Of a DNA stretch of 64,000 nt, positions 43,814 to 53,455 are shown piece by piece; position 1 is the first letter of the stretch, and every line of letters starts with the position of its first letter. This DNA is from Echinicola rosea (GTDB taxonomy: Bacteria; Bacteroidota; Bacteroidia; Cytophagales; Cyclobacteriaceae): contig NZ_CP040106.1 in assembly GCF_005281475.1 (NCBI RefSeq), positions 3,438,501 through 3,502,500 on the forward strand. Direction: 5' to 3'. A program made the translations under genes and the position numbers. The notes under the pieces were generated by a model that made no database searches, was not told where the DNA came from, and saw only the letters and a list, made by a program, of their open reading frames with translations.

Positions 43814-44701
43814 TTAGTCTTTTTCCATTGGCTCCATGGCACATTGCTCACCTGGGAGTTCCACCTCGATGGTGTGGTGGGAAAAGGGGTAATCCTTGAG
43901 GATTTTTTTTAAGGTCTTCTTTAGTGCGAGTACTTCATCTAAGCCCTGTACTTCTTTGAGCTTAATATGAGCAGTGAAGACGTGTTTTTCACCGTCCAGT
44001 GACCAGATGTGGACATGGTGAAGGGATTGGACATGGTGAAGTTGGAGTAACTTTCCTTTGATTTCTTTTTCATTGATTTCACTGGGGCTGGCCTGTAAGA
44101 AAATCATTAGGGTTTCTTTCAGTCTTTTGATGACATTCCAAAGGATATATAAGGTGATCAGTAGGGAAAGTACAGGGTCAATATAGGGGGTATCGACAAA
44201 AAGCATCACGATAGAAGCCACCAGCACAGCCGCCCAACCCAGTACATCTTCCAAAAGATGCCACGAAATCACTTTTTCGTTCAAGGTCTTTCCATGGCTC
44301 AAGCGATAAGCAGCAAATCCATTGACCAATACACCGATGATGGCAAAGATCATCATGCCTTGTGCATCCGATGGTTCTGGGTGGATGATGCGGGTGACTG
44401 CTTCTTTGATGATAAAGAGCGATCCTGCAAACAGGATAAGCCCGTTTATCAATGCACCTAGAAGGGAAAACCTTTTGTATCCAAAGGTGAACGTTTGGGT
44501 TGCTTTTTTATTTGCCTTACGGGCAAGGTACCACGAAAGTCCTAATGAAAGGCTATCGCCCAAATCGTGGAGTGCATCCGAGATAATCGCAACGCTGTTG
44601 ACGTATAACCCGCCGAAAAATTCCAAAACGGTAAAGCTCAGATTTAGAAAAAACGCCAGCTTAATGTTTTGGTGTCCATGGTGATGGTGATGGTGCGACA
44701 T
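43814..44701 (-). CDS. Cation diffusion facilitator (zinc-type exporter)
   Basis: A 295-residue inner-membrane exporter. The preferred start at 44701 gives SHHHHHHGHQNIK, a histidine-rich metal-collecting N-terminus; the frame opens at 44740. Six transmembrane helices follow, with the HD...D metal site (AIISDALHDLGDSLSLG) typical of zinc/cobalt CDF proteins, and a soluble C-terminal domain (VHIWSLDGEKHVFTAHIKL). It is expected to export Zn2+ in exchange for protons. The downstream end faces arfB. Confidence 0.93.
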   Translation of the reverse strand: MSHHHHHHGHQNIKLAFFLNLSFTVLEFFGGLYVNSVAIISDALHDLGDSLSLGLSWYLARKANKKATQTFTFGYKRFSLLGALINGLILFAGSLFIIKEAVTRIIHPEPSDAQGMMIFAIIGVLVNGFAAYRLSHGKTLNEKVISWHLLEDVLGWAAVLVASIVMLFVDTPYIDPVLSLLITLYILWNVIKRLKETLMIFLQASPSEINEKEIKGKLLQLHHVQSLHHVHIWSLDGEKHVFTAHIKLKEVQGLDEVLALKKTLKKILKDYPFSHHTIEVELPGEQCAMEPMEKD

Positions 44702-44798
44702 ACGGTGTTTCTTTTCATTGGTGCTGTACAAAACTAGCACGAAATGGTATTAACACAGTTGCAGAAAAGGAAATTGTAAAAGAATAAAGTGCAAACCG

Positions 44799-45311
44799 TC
44801 ATTTGCCCAAGTTGTTATAATACTTGATTTTTTCATGGAGCATTTTAAAATCCAAGGCACCCTTTACTTCTTTTAGGTGTTGCACGATGGCAAGGGCCTT
44901 GTTCAATCGGCTGTTACTGCTTTTTACCTTGGTGACGATGTAAACCAAGCTTCTTTGCTTGCCCATGGTCAGTGAGCGAAAATACTTGTTCCCTTCCTCA
45001 TCTTGGTCAAGGAGAACTTGCAGTTCCTCAGGCATGTCATGACCAAACTCAGACCGGTCTTTTTCGATATTGATGTTCACTTTTTCCCTCTCTTGGATGC
45101 CGAGTTTTTCCCTAAGGGAGGAATTGAGCAGAATAAACCAATAATCCTTACTTTTCATGAGTGCGGCATGAAAACGGAAAGTGGCGATTTCACAGATTAC
45201 CCGTCGGTCACCTCCTTCTATAAAAACAGTGGCCACATCATCAGGTACCGGCAAGTGGTATTGCCAAAGGTTGGAGTCGAATTTTTCCAAAGTGGTACTG
45301 ATGGACTTCAT
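44799..45311 (-). CDS. DUF1905 / YdeI-type protein
   Basis: A 170-residue cytosolic protein. The N-terminal ~95 residues resemble DUF1905 (FIEGGDRRVICEIATFRFHAALM, then REKLGIQEREKVNINI) and the C-terminal part resembles the YdeI/OmpD-associated helical domain (FRSLTMGKQRSLVYIVTKVKSSNSR). Function is unknown. It sits six bases after the GAPDH stop on the same strand, a close pair. Confidence 0.8.
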   Translation of the reverse strand: MKSISTTLEKFDSNLWQYHLPVPDDVATVFIEGGDRRVICEIATFRFHAALMKSKDYWFILLNSSLREKLGIQEREKVNINIEKDRSEFGHDMPEELQVLLDQDEEGNKYFRSLTMGKQRSLVYIVTKVKSSNSRLNKALAIVQHLKEVKGALDFKMLHEKIKYYNNLGK

Positions 45312-45317
45312 GAGTGT

Positions 45318-46334
45318 TTAATTTTGGTCAAAAAGACTGATTTTTCCAATGAGATCTACTACTCGGTTTGCATAACCTGACTCATTATCATACCAGCCGA
45401 TGATTTTGATAAGGGCGCCATTGGCCTCGGTGAGGCTGGCATCGAAAATACAGGAATGGGGATTTCCGATGATGTCCACCGACACCAAAGGGTCTTCTGT
45501 GTATTCAATATACCCCTTCATGCTCGTATTGGCTGCTTCAAACATGGTTTTGTTGATTTCTTCCTTGGTGGTGGCTCTTTTTAGCAGCACATTCATTTCG
45601 GTAAGCGATCCATCCGGAACGGGCACTCTATAAGCCATGGCGTGGAGTTTTCCTTTAATTTCGGGGATGACCAGCTCAACAGCCTTAGCGGCATTTGTGG
45701 TGGTGGGGATGATGGAACAGGCCGCAGCACGTGCCCTCCTTAGGTCTCGGTGCGGTGCGTCTTGTAGGTTTTGGTCGGCCGTGTAAGAATGGACTGTGGA
45801 GACAAAACCCTTTTCAATACCAAAATGCTCCTCTAATACCTTGACCATAGGTGCCAGGCAGTTGGTAGTGCAGGAGGCATTGGAGACGATAGGGTCGGTT
45901 TGTGTAAGGATATCATCGTTCACGCCGAGCACGACAGTGGGCACATCTCCCAACGCCGGGGCGGAGATAATGACACGTTTGGCACCGGCCTTAAGGTGGT
46001 CTTCTGCTTTTTCCTTTTCTACAAATCGTCCAGTACATTCGAGGACAATGTCCACATCCAGTTCTTTCCAAGGAAGCTTTTTGGGTGATTTCTCTCCATA
46101 GATGTGAATGTTGTTGCCGTTTACAAGAAGGGAATTTGTTTGGGGGATGATTTCTGCTTGAAATTTTCCATGGACGGAATCATACTTGAGCAAGTGCGCT
46201 AAGTTGGTGTTGTCCATCAAGTCATTGATGGCGACTACATTGATATCGGAATGTTGCTGGAGTAACTTAAATACATAGCGGCCGATCCGCCCGAAGCCAT
46301 TTATGGCCACATTGACTTTGGTCATGCTCTTCAT
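45318..46334 (-). CDS. gap: Glyceraldehyde-3-phosphate dehydrogenase, type I
   Basis: A 338-residue glycolytic enzyme: NAD-binding INGFGRIGR (11-19), active-site Cys155 in SNASCTTNCLAP, and His182 in STVHSYT. The C-terminal WYDNESGYANRVVDL is typical. A second ATG nine bases downstream (MTKVNVAINGFG) may be the actual start. It is not in an obvious glycolytic operon; the next gene is a DUF1905 protein. Confidence 0.96.
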   Translation of the reverse strand: MKSMTKVNVAINGFGRIGRYVFKLLQQHSDINVVAINDLMDNTNLAHLLKYDSVHGKFQAEIIPQTNSLLVNGNNIHIYGEKSPKKLPWKELDVDIVLECTGRFVEKEKAEDHLKAGAKRVIISAPALGDVPTVVLGVNDDILTQTDPIVSNASCTTNCLAPMVKVLEEHFGIEKGFVSTVHSYTADQNLQDAPHRDLRRARAAACSIIPTTTNAAKAVELVIPEIKGKLHAMAYRVPVPDGSLTEMNVLLKRATTKEEINKTMFEAANTSMKGYIEYTEDPLVSVDIIGNPHSCIFDASLTEANGALIKIIGWYDNESGYANRVVDLIGKISLFDQN

Positions 46335-46532
46335 CTAATTTGGGTCCTTTATATATTACGGGAGAGTGAAATTACGAAAGAACCGTCATATTGACTACAA
46401 ACCATTGGTGATTTGGAGGAGGTATTGTATTTCACCCCTTTGGAAAATAGAAAATATAGCTTTTTTGAATAATGATGGAACGCCGATAACGCTGATTAGG
46501 CAGATTTTCACTGATATTTTTAACCCGTTTTA

Positions 46533-47349
46533 TCAATGTCGTTTAGTTAGTGTGAATTTGGAAATATTGGTTCTATTATTTTTCTGCTAAATTCGAAGAT
46601 GGTCTTCATCCCTTTAGCTTTGTCACTTTTTTGCTTCAGGTCAAAAAAGTAACCCAAAAACCCCGACGCTACGCCACGGCGCACAGGTGTGCAGCTATTG
46701 GGCTAAAATTAAAACCTTCCCTCATGCAGGCAAACTCCTCCTGTCTAAAGCGAAGCAGGCCTATTTAAAGCCAGGTAAACCTTCTTTAGCTGCCAACATT
46801 CTTTTTGGCTAGTATTTCGTCAAACAAGCCTGCCTTTTTGCCCACTCGCTTTATAATTTCTTAACGCCCAATACCTGCAAGGCGGATCCGATTAATAAGT
46901 TTCTTATGGATACATTATCATCATTATTCCAAGTAGTGGTATATTTTCTTAAGTAACCAAGTTGAGCCGGAACTATAAGCCCCCCTGAGCCAAAAAAGGT
47001 ATCGCTTCCTTATTACGGCCCTTGGTATGCCTGTTTTCCAGCCGATGGTGGAGGCCGTTAAGAAAGGGAGTTGGCTCGCGTCGTGGAACAGCGAGACCCA
47101 CTCACTTTTAGGTCGTAGCCATCGGGTGGAAATTAAAATGGGTGACGGATCTCGGTCGCAGGGTAAATCCATGTTCCATTTTAAAAGGCATACCACCGGC
47201 CTAGCTTTTTTTCTTTCTTTTTTCATCAATGGAAAAAAGGAAAAGGATAAAATCCACCAGGATGATCAGGTTTCCCCAGCCAAAGTCGATCAAAAAAAGG
47301 ACTTTTAGGTATATGAAAAGAAGGAAACCCCCTTAACTAAACGGCATTG
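46533..47349. mobile_element. Copy 2 of the terminal-inverted-repeat element
   Basis: The ends are caatgtcgtttagtta at 46534-46549 (one mismatch) and taactaaacggcattg at 47334-47349. Large blocks match 10823-11663: the hairpin (46622-46653), the segment up to gattaataa near 46897, and the end region. It lacks the 167 bp nested insertion but has its own ~183 base block (about 46952-47134). No target-site duplication was seen. The minus-strand frame 46924-47229 is not convincing as a gene. Confidence 0.7.
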
Positions 47350-47464
47350 AATGCGGGTTTAAGTTTTACAACTAGCAGCCTATTCTACTGTGCCCTATGT
47401 GTCTATGTTGTTCAACTACATTAGCTGTTTTGGGTACTTCTTTTTTGGTATCTAAAGATAAGGA
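47350..47464. other. Short intergenic stretch after the element
   Basis: Nothing recognised; it joins the element to a possible small gene on the minus strand. Confidence 0.3.
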
Positions 47465-47713
47465 CTATAATAGGCAAGTACATTCTTCTTTAGTGCTGCT
47501 GGAATCGACGTTCACCTTGGTATGGGAAGTAGCCAAAGACCTTGGTACATGCAGTGGAAGGCGGCTTATGGCGATTTCCTTTAAAATTGTACCTGGCCTT
47601 AGTTCTTTAATTCCGAGGTTTTTAAAAGCATGATCCACTCTTCCCGGAAATACCATCATCAGCATTCCACACAGGATAATTGCCAACATTTTCAATTTAC
47701 TTTTCCCTTTCAT
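47465..47713 (-). CDS. Possible small exported peptide
   Basis: From the ATG at 47713 an 82-residue product has a basic N-terminus and a hydrophobic run (LAIILCGMLMMVF) like a signal peptide, then a hydrophilic part ending KEECTCLL with paired cysteines. No family is known. The frame is open for another 41 codons upstream, which look less protein-like. The gene sits in a wide gap before dnaB, and it may be spurious. Confidence 0.35.
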   Translation of the reverse strand: MKGKSKLKMLAIILCGMLMMVFPGRVDHAFKNLGIKELRPGTILKEIAISRLPLHVPRSLATSHTKVNVDSSSTKEECTCLL

Positions 47714-47836
47714 AAGCATTTCCCGTTCCGAGAATTTTAACATAGAAAAATACAGTTTGTTACACCTGTTGTGGTTGATAATTAATATTAATATGATCGT
47801 GACAGTGTGTTGTAATTTAAAATAAAGATACTGCAA

Positions 47837-48033
47837 TTCAGTGACTTATGGAATACCGTGAAGGTGGTATTTTTTACTTTTATAGGTTAATTTGTGTTAT
47901 ATATGTGGAGTTACGGCCAGCATCAATAGGTTTTATTTGCAACTTGTTGATCAATAGAAGCTTACAAAAGTGTTGATAACGAGGTGAATAAAATGTTTAA
48001 AATGTTTGATGTAAAGCCCTTACATTTGTTACT
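47837..48033. other. Upstream region of dnaB
   Basis: No gene was seen. TACATTTG at 48021-48028 fits TAnnTTTG but lies only six bases before the start and has no -33 TTTG at proper spacing, so it may be chance. Confidence 0.3.
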
Positions 48034-49632
48034 ATGGCAGAGAGAAACACCGCAGGAAGGGAGCGCAATCCGCTCCGGAGAAAAAACAACTTAGAGCAAA
48101 ATATGGTAGGCGGCGTAGGAAAGATTCCCCCGCAGGCTATCGATTTGGAAGAGGCCGTGCTTGGCGCATTGATGCTGGAAAAAGAAGCGATCACTGCCGT
48201 GGTGGATATTCTTAAGCCGGACAGTTTTTATAAAGATGCCCACCGGGAAATCTATGATGCCATCTTACAACTTTTTAACGAAAGTGAACCGATTGATTTG
48301 CTTACCGTAACCAACAAGCTCCGAAAGAATGGAAAGCTTGAGGTGGCAGGAGGGGCTTACTACATCACCGAACTGACCTCAAAGATTTCTTCCGCAGCCA
48401 ATATTGAATACCATGCTCGGATCATCACCGAGATGGCGATGAAGCGTCATATGATCCGCATCTGTTCTGAAATTCAAAAAGAGGCCTATGAGGAGACGAC
48501 GGACGTGTTTGAGCTGTTGGATACCATGGAACAATCGCTGTTTGAGGTGTCCGAGAACAATATCAGAAAGAATTACGCTGACATGAAATCCATTATGCGT
48601 GAGGCTATTACGGAGCTGGAAGGTAAGAAAGACCTCGCTGATGGGCTTACTGGTGTGCCGAGTGGCTTTACGGCTTTGGATAGGGTGACTTCAGGATGGC
48701 AAAAATCAGATTTGGTCATTATAGCTGCCCGTCCTGCGATGGGTAAAACGGCTTTCGTGCTTTCTGTACTTCGGAATGCCTCCGTGGACCATAGCAGACC
48801 AGTGGCCATATTTTCCCTGGAGATGTCAGCGGTCCAGTTGGTAAACCGTCTGATTTCTTCAGAAGCAGAATTGGACTCGGAGAAGATCAAAAAAGGAAAT
48901 TTGGCCGATTATGAATGGGAGCAGCTGATCCATAAGACAAGTAAGCTTTCTTCGGCGCCTTTGTTTGTGGATGATACGCCGGCCTTGTCCATTTTGGAGC
49001 TTCGTGCAAAATGTCGCCGACTGAAGGCCCAGAGTGATATCCAGATGATCGTAATTGACTACCTTCAGCTAATGTCTGGTGATTCCAAGGCCAGTGCAAG
49101 CGGTAACCGTGAGCAGGAGATTTCCAGTATTTCTAGAGCACTTAAGAAAATTGCAAAGGAACTTGAAGTACCAGTGATTGCCCTTTCACAGCTGTCAAGG
49201 GCAGTGGAAACACGAGGAGGAGACAAGCGGCCACAGTTGTCCGATCTGAGGGAATCTGGAGCGATCGAACAGGATGCGGATATTGTCATGTTCCTGTATC
49301 GTCCAGAATACTATGGTATCAACGAGGATGAAGAAGGCAACAGTACCATGGGGACAGGAGAGGTGATTATTGCCAAGCACCGGAGTGGCTCTTTGGAGAC
49401 CGTCAAGCTGCGGTTTATTGGTAAATATACCAAGTTTACGGACTTGGACCTGAATGTACCTTACCAGCCACAAGGCCAGGAAGCTATGTATGGCAATAAA
49501 TTTCCAAGTGCTGCGGGTGGAAAGGGATTTGACGATTCGAACATGATCAGGATCCAGAGTAAAGCCAATGGTCCAGATGAGGAGGATGGCTTCCCCGGAG
49601 GTATGGGGAGCAATGAGCCTGCTCCTTTCTAG
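48034..49632 (+). CDS. dnaB: Replicative DNA helicase
   Basis: A 532-residue hexameric helicase. The N-terminal primase-interacting domain is at about 32-135 (PPQAIDLEEAVLGALMLEKEA), and the RecA-like core starts near 205 (GLTGVPSGFTALDRVTSGWQ). Walker A is ARPAMGKTAF, followed by IFSLEMSA, the VIDYLQLMSG strand and the C-terminal DLRESGAIEQDAD motif. It is complete, and no intein interrupts the P-loop. A short Lys/Arg-rich leader precedes the domain. Confidence 0.97.
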   Translation: MAERNTAGRERNPLRRKNNLEQNMVGGVGKIPPQAIDLEEAVLGALMLEKEAITAVVDILKPDSFYKDAHREIYDAILQLFNESEPIDLLTVTNKLRKNGKLEVAGGAYYITELTSKISSAANIEYHARIITEMAMKRHMIRICSEIQKEAYEETTDVFELLDTMEQSLFEVSENNIRKNYADMKSIMREAITELEGKKDLADGLTGVPSGFTALDRVTSGWQKSDLVIIAARPAMGKTAFVLSVLRNASVDHSRPVAIFSLEMSAVQLVNRLISSEAELDSEKIKKGNLADYEWEQLIHKTSKLSSAPLFVDDTPALSILELRAKCRRLKAQSDIQMIVIDYLQLMSGDSKASASGNREQEISSISRALKKIAKELEVPVIALSQLSRAVETRGGDKRPQLSDLRESGAIEQDADIVMFLYRPEYYGINEDEEGNSTMGTGEVIIAKHRSGSLETVKLRFIGKYTKFTDLDLNVPYQPQGQEAMYGNKFPSAAGGKGFDDSNMIRIQSKANGPDEEDGFPGGMGSNEPAPF

Positions 49633-49840
49633 TCCTTCGGCTACGCTCAGGAACACCTTCTGTTGGGATTAGGATTACCTTCGGCTTGGATCAAAAATAC
49701 CAATGACTTCCTTCGGAAGTACCTCGGTTTCTTTTAGTAATAATTATGGCATTGCTGACGTGCTGATGAGCCCATTTACAGGACGGATTATAGTGCAGGG
49801 ATGCGCCATTTGCCAAAAACCAATTAATAAATAACCGACT

Positions 49841-50839
49841 ATGAAAGGACTTGTTTTAGATCAGGAGAATGCATCCGGAATCACTATTAAAGATGTGGCA
49901 TTACCTCACTTAAAGCCTGAAGAGGTCAAAGTGAAAATAAAGGCTGCAGCTTTAAACCACCGAGATGAGTGGTGTCGTCAAGGGAAGTACCCCAATATCA
50001 AAAATGGAATCATTTTGGGATCTGACGGTGCAGGAGTAGTAGAGGAAGTAGGTGAAAAGGTGGACAAAAGTTGGCTTGGCAAGGAGGTCATTATCAATGC
50101 GGCCAATTTTTGGGGAGAGGATCAGGCTGTACAGTCTTCAGCATTTCAAATCCTCGGAATGCCAAGCAATGGAACACTTGCAGAATATGTGCAAGTAGAT
50201 GCCTCCAGGTTATGCCAAAAGCCCGATCATTTGTCATTTGAAGCAGCAGCGGCATTGCCGTTGGCAGGCTTGACAGCATTTCGGGCGGTTTTTTATCATG
50301 GGTCGGTAAAGCCTGATATGAAAATCTTGGTTACCGGTTTCGGAGGAGGAGTGGCCCAGTTTGCAGCACAATATGGTATCGCCGCAGGTGCGGAAGTTTA
50401 TGTGACCAGCGGGAGTGATGAAAAGTTAAAAACAGCATTGGAGCTGGGTGTTTCAGGAGGATTCAATTATAACGATGAGGAGTGGGTTCAGCAAGCGGTG
50501 GATAAAACAGACGGATTTGCATTGATCATCGATTCGGCCATGGGCGAGACTTTTTCCGACCTGATCAAAGCATTGCGTCCTGGTGGCAAATTGGTTTTTT
50601 ATGGAGCCACGCTCGGTAATCCTCCGATGCTGGATGCAAGACGGGTCTTTTGGAACCAATTGACCATTCAGGGTACTACGATGGGAAGTGATAGGGATTT
50701 TGAAGGTATGGTGAAGTATGTCGCTGAGCAAGGGATTTCTCCCGTAGTGGACAAGGTCTTTGAATTTTCGAATGCTGTGGAGGCCTTCGAGCGAATGGCA
50801 GCAGGAAAGCAAACGGGGAAAATTGTGGTCAAAATGTAA
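49841..50839 (+). CDS. MDR-superfamily quinone-type oxidoreductase
   Basis: A 332-residue medium-chain dehydrogenase/reductase. The N-terminal GroES-like domain contains ALNHRDEWCRQGKYP and GSDGAGVVEEVGEKV; the nucleotide-binding domain has VTGFGGGVAQFA. The cysteine and histidine ligands for catalytic zinc are not evident, so a zinc-independent quinone or enal reductase is likelier than an alcohol dehydrogenase. It is transcribed alone. Confidence 0.92.
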   Translation: MKGLVLDQENASGITIKDVALPHLKPEEVKVKIKAAALNHRDEWCRQGKYPNIKNGIILGSDGAGVVEEVGEKVDKSWLGKEVIINAANFWGEDQAVQSSAFQILGMPSNGTLAEYVQVDASRLCQKPDHLSFEAAAALPLAGLTAFRAVFYHGSVKPDMKILVTGFGGGVAQFAAQYGIAAGAEVYVTSGSDEKLKTALELGVSGGFNYNDEEWVQQAVDKTDGFALIIDSAMGETFSDLIKALRPGGKLVFYGATLGNPPMLDARRVFWNQLTIQGTTMGSDRDFEGMVKYVAEQGISPVVDKVFEFSNAVEAFERMAAGKQTGKIVVKM

Positions 50840-50885
50840 CGTTTGATGTCACTTGGATTTACCCTTATCCTTTCTTTTCAGCAAG

Positions 50886-51239
50886 TTATTCATCAAGGTC
50901 ATTTTCGAACAAGAAATTTTGAAAGGCATTTTTGAGCTCTCTTAGTGCGTGCTGATCATTTTGGGTTTCGGCAAGCTCGATTCCTGATTTGTAGATAGAA
51001 AGTGCCTTTTCTATTTCCTCCATGTCTGCATTTGCAGCTGCGGCATGGAAGTAGGTAGGAAGGTATTCTGGGTGCTTGTCCAACAGTTGATCAAAATAAC
51101 TTACCGCTTTATTCATATCACTGTTTTGATATTCCAGTGCCAGGGCATAGAGGTTGAATGGATTGTCGGGTTCATCTTTTATAAATTGCTGCAATAATTC
51201 GATTCGTGATGCACTCGCCATAAGCTGTATGTTCTTCAA
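50886..51239 (-). CDS. Small TPR-repeat protein
   Basis: A 117-residue cytosolic protein with about two tetratricopeptide repeats (NPFNLYALALEYQNSDMNKAVSYFDQLLDKHPEY and the following YKSGIELAETQNDQHALRELK helix pair, described here in pieces). It is probably a protein-protein scaffold. An internal ATG at 51221 may be the actual start. It is convergent with the oxidoreductase gene. Confidence 0.8.
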   Translation of the reverse strand: MKNIQLMASASRIELLQQFIKDEPDNPFNLYALALEYQNSDMNKAVSYFDQLLDKHPEYLPTYFHAAAANADMEEIEKALSIYKSGIELAETQNDQHALRELKNAFQNFLFENDLDE

Positions 51240-51712
51240 TGATGGTAACGTGCAAATATAAGGTAAAATAGAGGTTTTGAAAGGATCTTACCGTTTAGGA
51301 GGATTACGTTTTTTATGCTCCATTGATTTGGAAAGCCCTTCAGGCCTGAATAAAGGTATGGGGATTGGTCAGGCAGTATGTAGTCATTGCTGAGGTATAA
51401 CCATTAATTATGGTCGATAGCCAAAATCAATTCATTCGGGATAGGTATTGAACAGCCTTTTTTTTATTTTTGGACATTCCAAAAAAGGATCCCGGGCTTT
51501 AGGAAAGTAATTACACACAAGGTTTATGGACTAGTCCACTTTTCATGCTACCGTCCTATGAAATTATACTTGGAAAAAGCACGTTATATCATTGAGAAGA
51601 GATGATAGGGCAATCATTTTGACATTTGGAATCGGCTGTTTTTAGTGAATTATAACAGCTACATTAAATTTCTGCGAAGAAACATTATTGACCACTTATT
51701 AAAATAAAATAT
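51240..51712. other. Intergenic interval before etfB
   Basis: No gene, RNA or strong hairpin was found; the small minus-strand frame at 51659-51868 overlaps etfB and is a shadow. It should contain the promoters for etfB and the TPR gene, but none was located with confidence. Confidence 0.35.
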
Positions 51713-52450
51713 ATGAAAATTCTGGTTTGTATTACACATGTACCGGATACCACATCCAAAATTCAATTTACAGATGATAACACCAAGTTTGATAAGACTG
51801 GTGTCCAATTTATTATAGGCCCATACGACGACTATGCTCTGGCAAGAGCTGTAGAACTCCGTGACCAATCGAGTGGAAGCCTCACGGTGCTCAATGTAGG
51901 AGAGGCAGAGACTGAACCCACTTTGCGTAAAGCTTTGGCAATCGGTGCAGACGAAGCAATAAGGGTGAATTCATTTCCTTCTGACTCACTATTTGTGGCG
52001 AGCCAAATTGCACATTATGCCAAGGAAGGAGGATATGACCTGATCCTCATGGGAAGAGAGTCTATTGATTTTAATGGCGGTATGGTGCATGGTATGGTAG
52101 CTGAAATGCTAGGAATGCCCTCTGTCTCTCCCGTAATGAAGCTGGACCTAGAAGGTGATGTGGCCAGTATCGCAAGGGAAATAGAAGGAGGAAAGGAATA
52201 TTTAGAAGTGAAACTTCCTTTTGTGGCAGGTTGTCAAGAGCCTATAGCAGAATGGAAGATTCCTAATATGCGTGGGATCATGTCAGCCCGAAGCAAGCCA
52301 CTGAATGTGGTGGATCCAGTCAGTGATGAAGCTGCTACAAAAACAGTGGGATATGAGCTTCCACCTGCAAAAGGGTCCGTTAAGCTTATCGATAAAGATA
52401 ATGTCGAAGAATTGGTGAATTTGCTACAAAACGACGCTAAGGTCCTATAA
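51713..52450 (+). CDS. etfB: Electron transfer flavoprotein, beta subunit
   Basis: A 245-residue ETF beta subunit that binds AMP and passes electrons from acyl-CoA and other dehydrogenases to the quinone pool via ETF-QO. KILVCITHVPDTTSKI is the expected beginning, and IGPYDDYALARAVELRD and ILMGRESIDFNGGMVHGMVA are typical. It is followed 33 bases later by etfA on the same strand. Confidence 0.95.
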   Translation: MKILVCITHVPDTTSKIQFTDDNTKFDKTGVQFIIGPYDDYALARAVELRDQSSGSLTVLNVGEAETEPTLRKALAIGADEAIRVNSFPSDSLFVASQIAHYAKEGGYDLILMGRESIDFNGGMVHGMVAEMLGMPSVSPVMKLDLEGDVASIAREIEGGKEYLEVKLPFVAGCQEPIAEWKIPNMRGIMSARSKPLNVVDPVSDEAATKTVGYELPPAKGSVKLIDKDNVEELVNLLQNDAKVL

Positions 52451-52483
52451 TTATAATCCTTTGATTTTAAATTTGAACACAAT

Positions 52484-53449
52484 ATGTCCATTTTAGTATA
52501 TATAGAGCACACTGAAGGTGCAATTAAGAAAACATCATTAGAGGCGGTATCCTACGCCAGTGCCCTTGGTGAAAAAGAAGGAAAGGAAGTAGTGGCAGTG
52601 GCACTGGGAAAAATAGAGGACAGCGCCTTGGCCAAAGCAGGTTCTGCAGGGGCAAAAAAAGTACTGCATGTAGCGGACGAAAAACTCAATGATGGAGTGA
52701 TTCAAGCGCATGCTAGTGCCGTGGGCCAGGCGTTTGAGCAATCAGGAGCTGATACTTTGGTACTGGCCAAATCTTCTTTGGGAGATGCTGTGGCAGCCCG
52801 GCTGTCAGTAAAGCTAAAGGCTGGATTGGCTTCTAATGTAGTCGCTTTACCAGAAGAAGATGGAGGCTATAAAGTAAGAAGAAGTATATACACTGGAAAG
52901 GCCTTTACCGATACGGTGATTACAACTGATAATAAGATTTTAGCGGTCAAGAAAAATGCAGTTGCCTTAAAATCCGACGGGGCAGATGCAGCTGTGGAAA
53001 CGTTAGAGGTCGCATTGGCGGAAGGTGATTTTGCTGCCAAGATCACTTCTACCGATAAAGCAACTGACGAGATTTCATTGCCAGAGGCAGATATCGTCGT
53101 TTCTGGGGGCCGCGGTCTGAAGGGGCCAGAAAACTGGAACCTAATTGAAGATCTCGCCAAGGCGATGGGAGCGGCCACAGGATGTTCCAAGCCTGTTTCT
53201 GACAGCGGATGGAGACCCCACCATGAGCACGTAGGACAGACAGGTGTAAAAGTAGCGCCAAGTTTGTACGTGGCAGTTGGAATTTCAGGTGCTATTCAAC
53301 ATCTTGCAGGAGTAAATGCATCCAAATACATTTTGGTGATTAATAAAGACCCAGAGGCGCCATTTTTCAAGGCCGCTGATTACGGTATTGTAGGGGATGC
53401 TTTTGAGATTTTGCCAAAACTTACGGAGGCTTTAAAAGCAATAAAATAA
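52484..53449 (+). CDS. etfA: Electron transfer flavoprotein, alpha subunit
   Basis: A 321-residue ETF alpha subunit. The C-terminal FAD-binding half is clear: VVSGGRGLKGPENWNL and GQTGVKVAPSLYVAVGISGAIQHL, with the closing KDPEAPFFKAADYGIVGD. The N-terminal half pairs with EtfB. Six bases on begins the bifunctional nuclease gene, so the three are likely a single transcript. Confidence 0.96.
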   Translation: MSILVYIEHTEGAIKKTSLEAVSYASALGEKEGKEVVAVALGKIEDSALAKAGSAGAKKVLHVADEKLNDGVIQAHASAVGQAFEQSGADTLVLAKSSLGDAVAARLSVKLKAGLASNVVALPEEDGGYKVRRSIYTGKAFTDTVITTDNKILAVKKNAVALKSDGADAAVETLEVALAEGDFAAKITSTDKATDEISLPEADIVVSGGRGLKGPENWNLIEDLAKAMGAATGCSKPVSDSGWRPHHEHVGQTGVKVAPSLYVAVGISGAIQHLAGVNASKYILVINKDPEAPFFKAADYGIVGDAFEILPKLTEALKAIK

Positions 53450-53455
53450 AAACGA

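Noticed and set aside
46924..47229. 101-codon minus-strand frame in element copy 2
   Set aside because: It covers the private block plus conserved element DNA, with no protein-like features.
48021..48028. TACATTTG as a dnaB promoter -7 box
   Set aside because: Only six bases before the start and no -33 element at proper distance.
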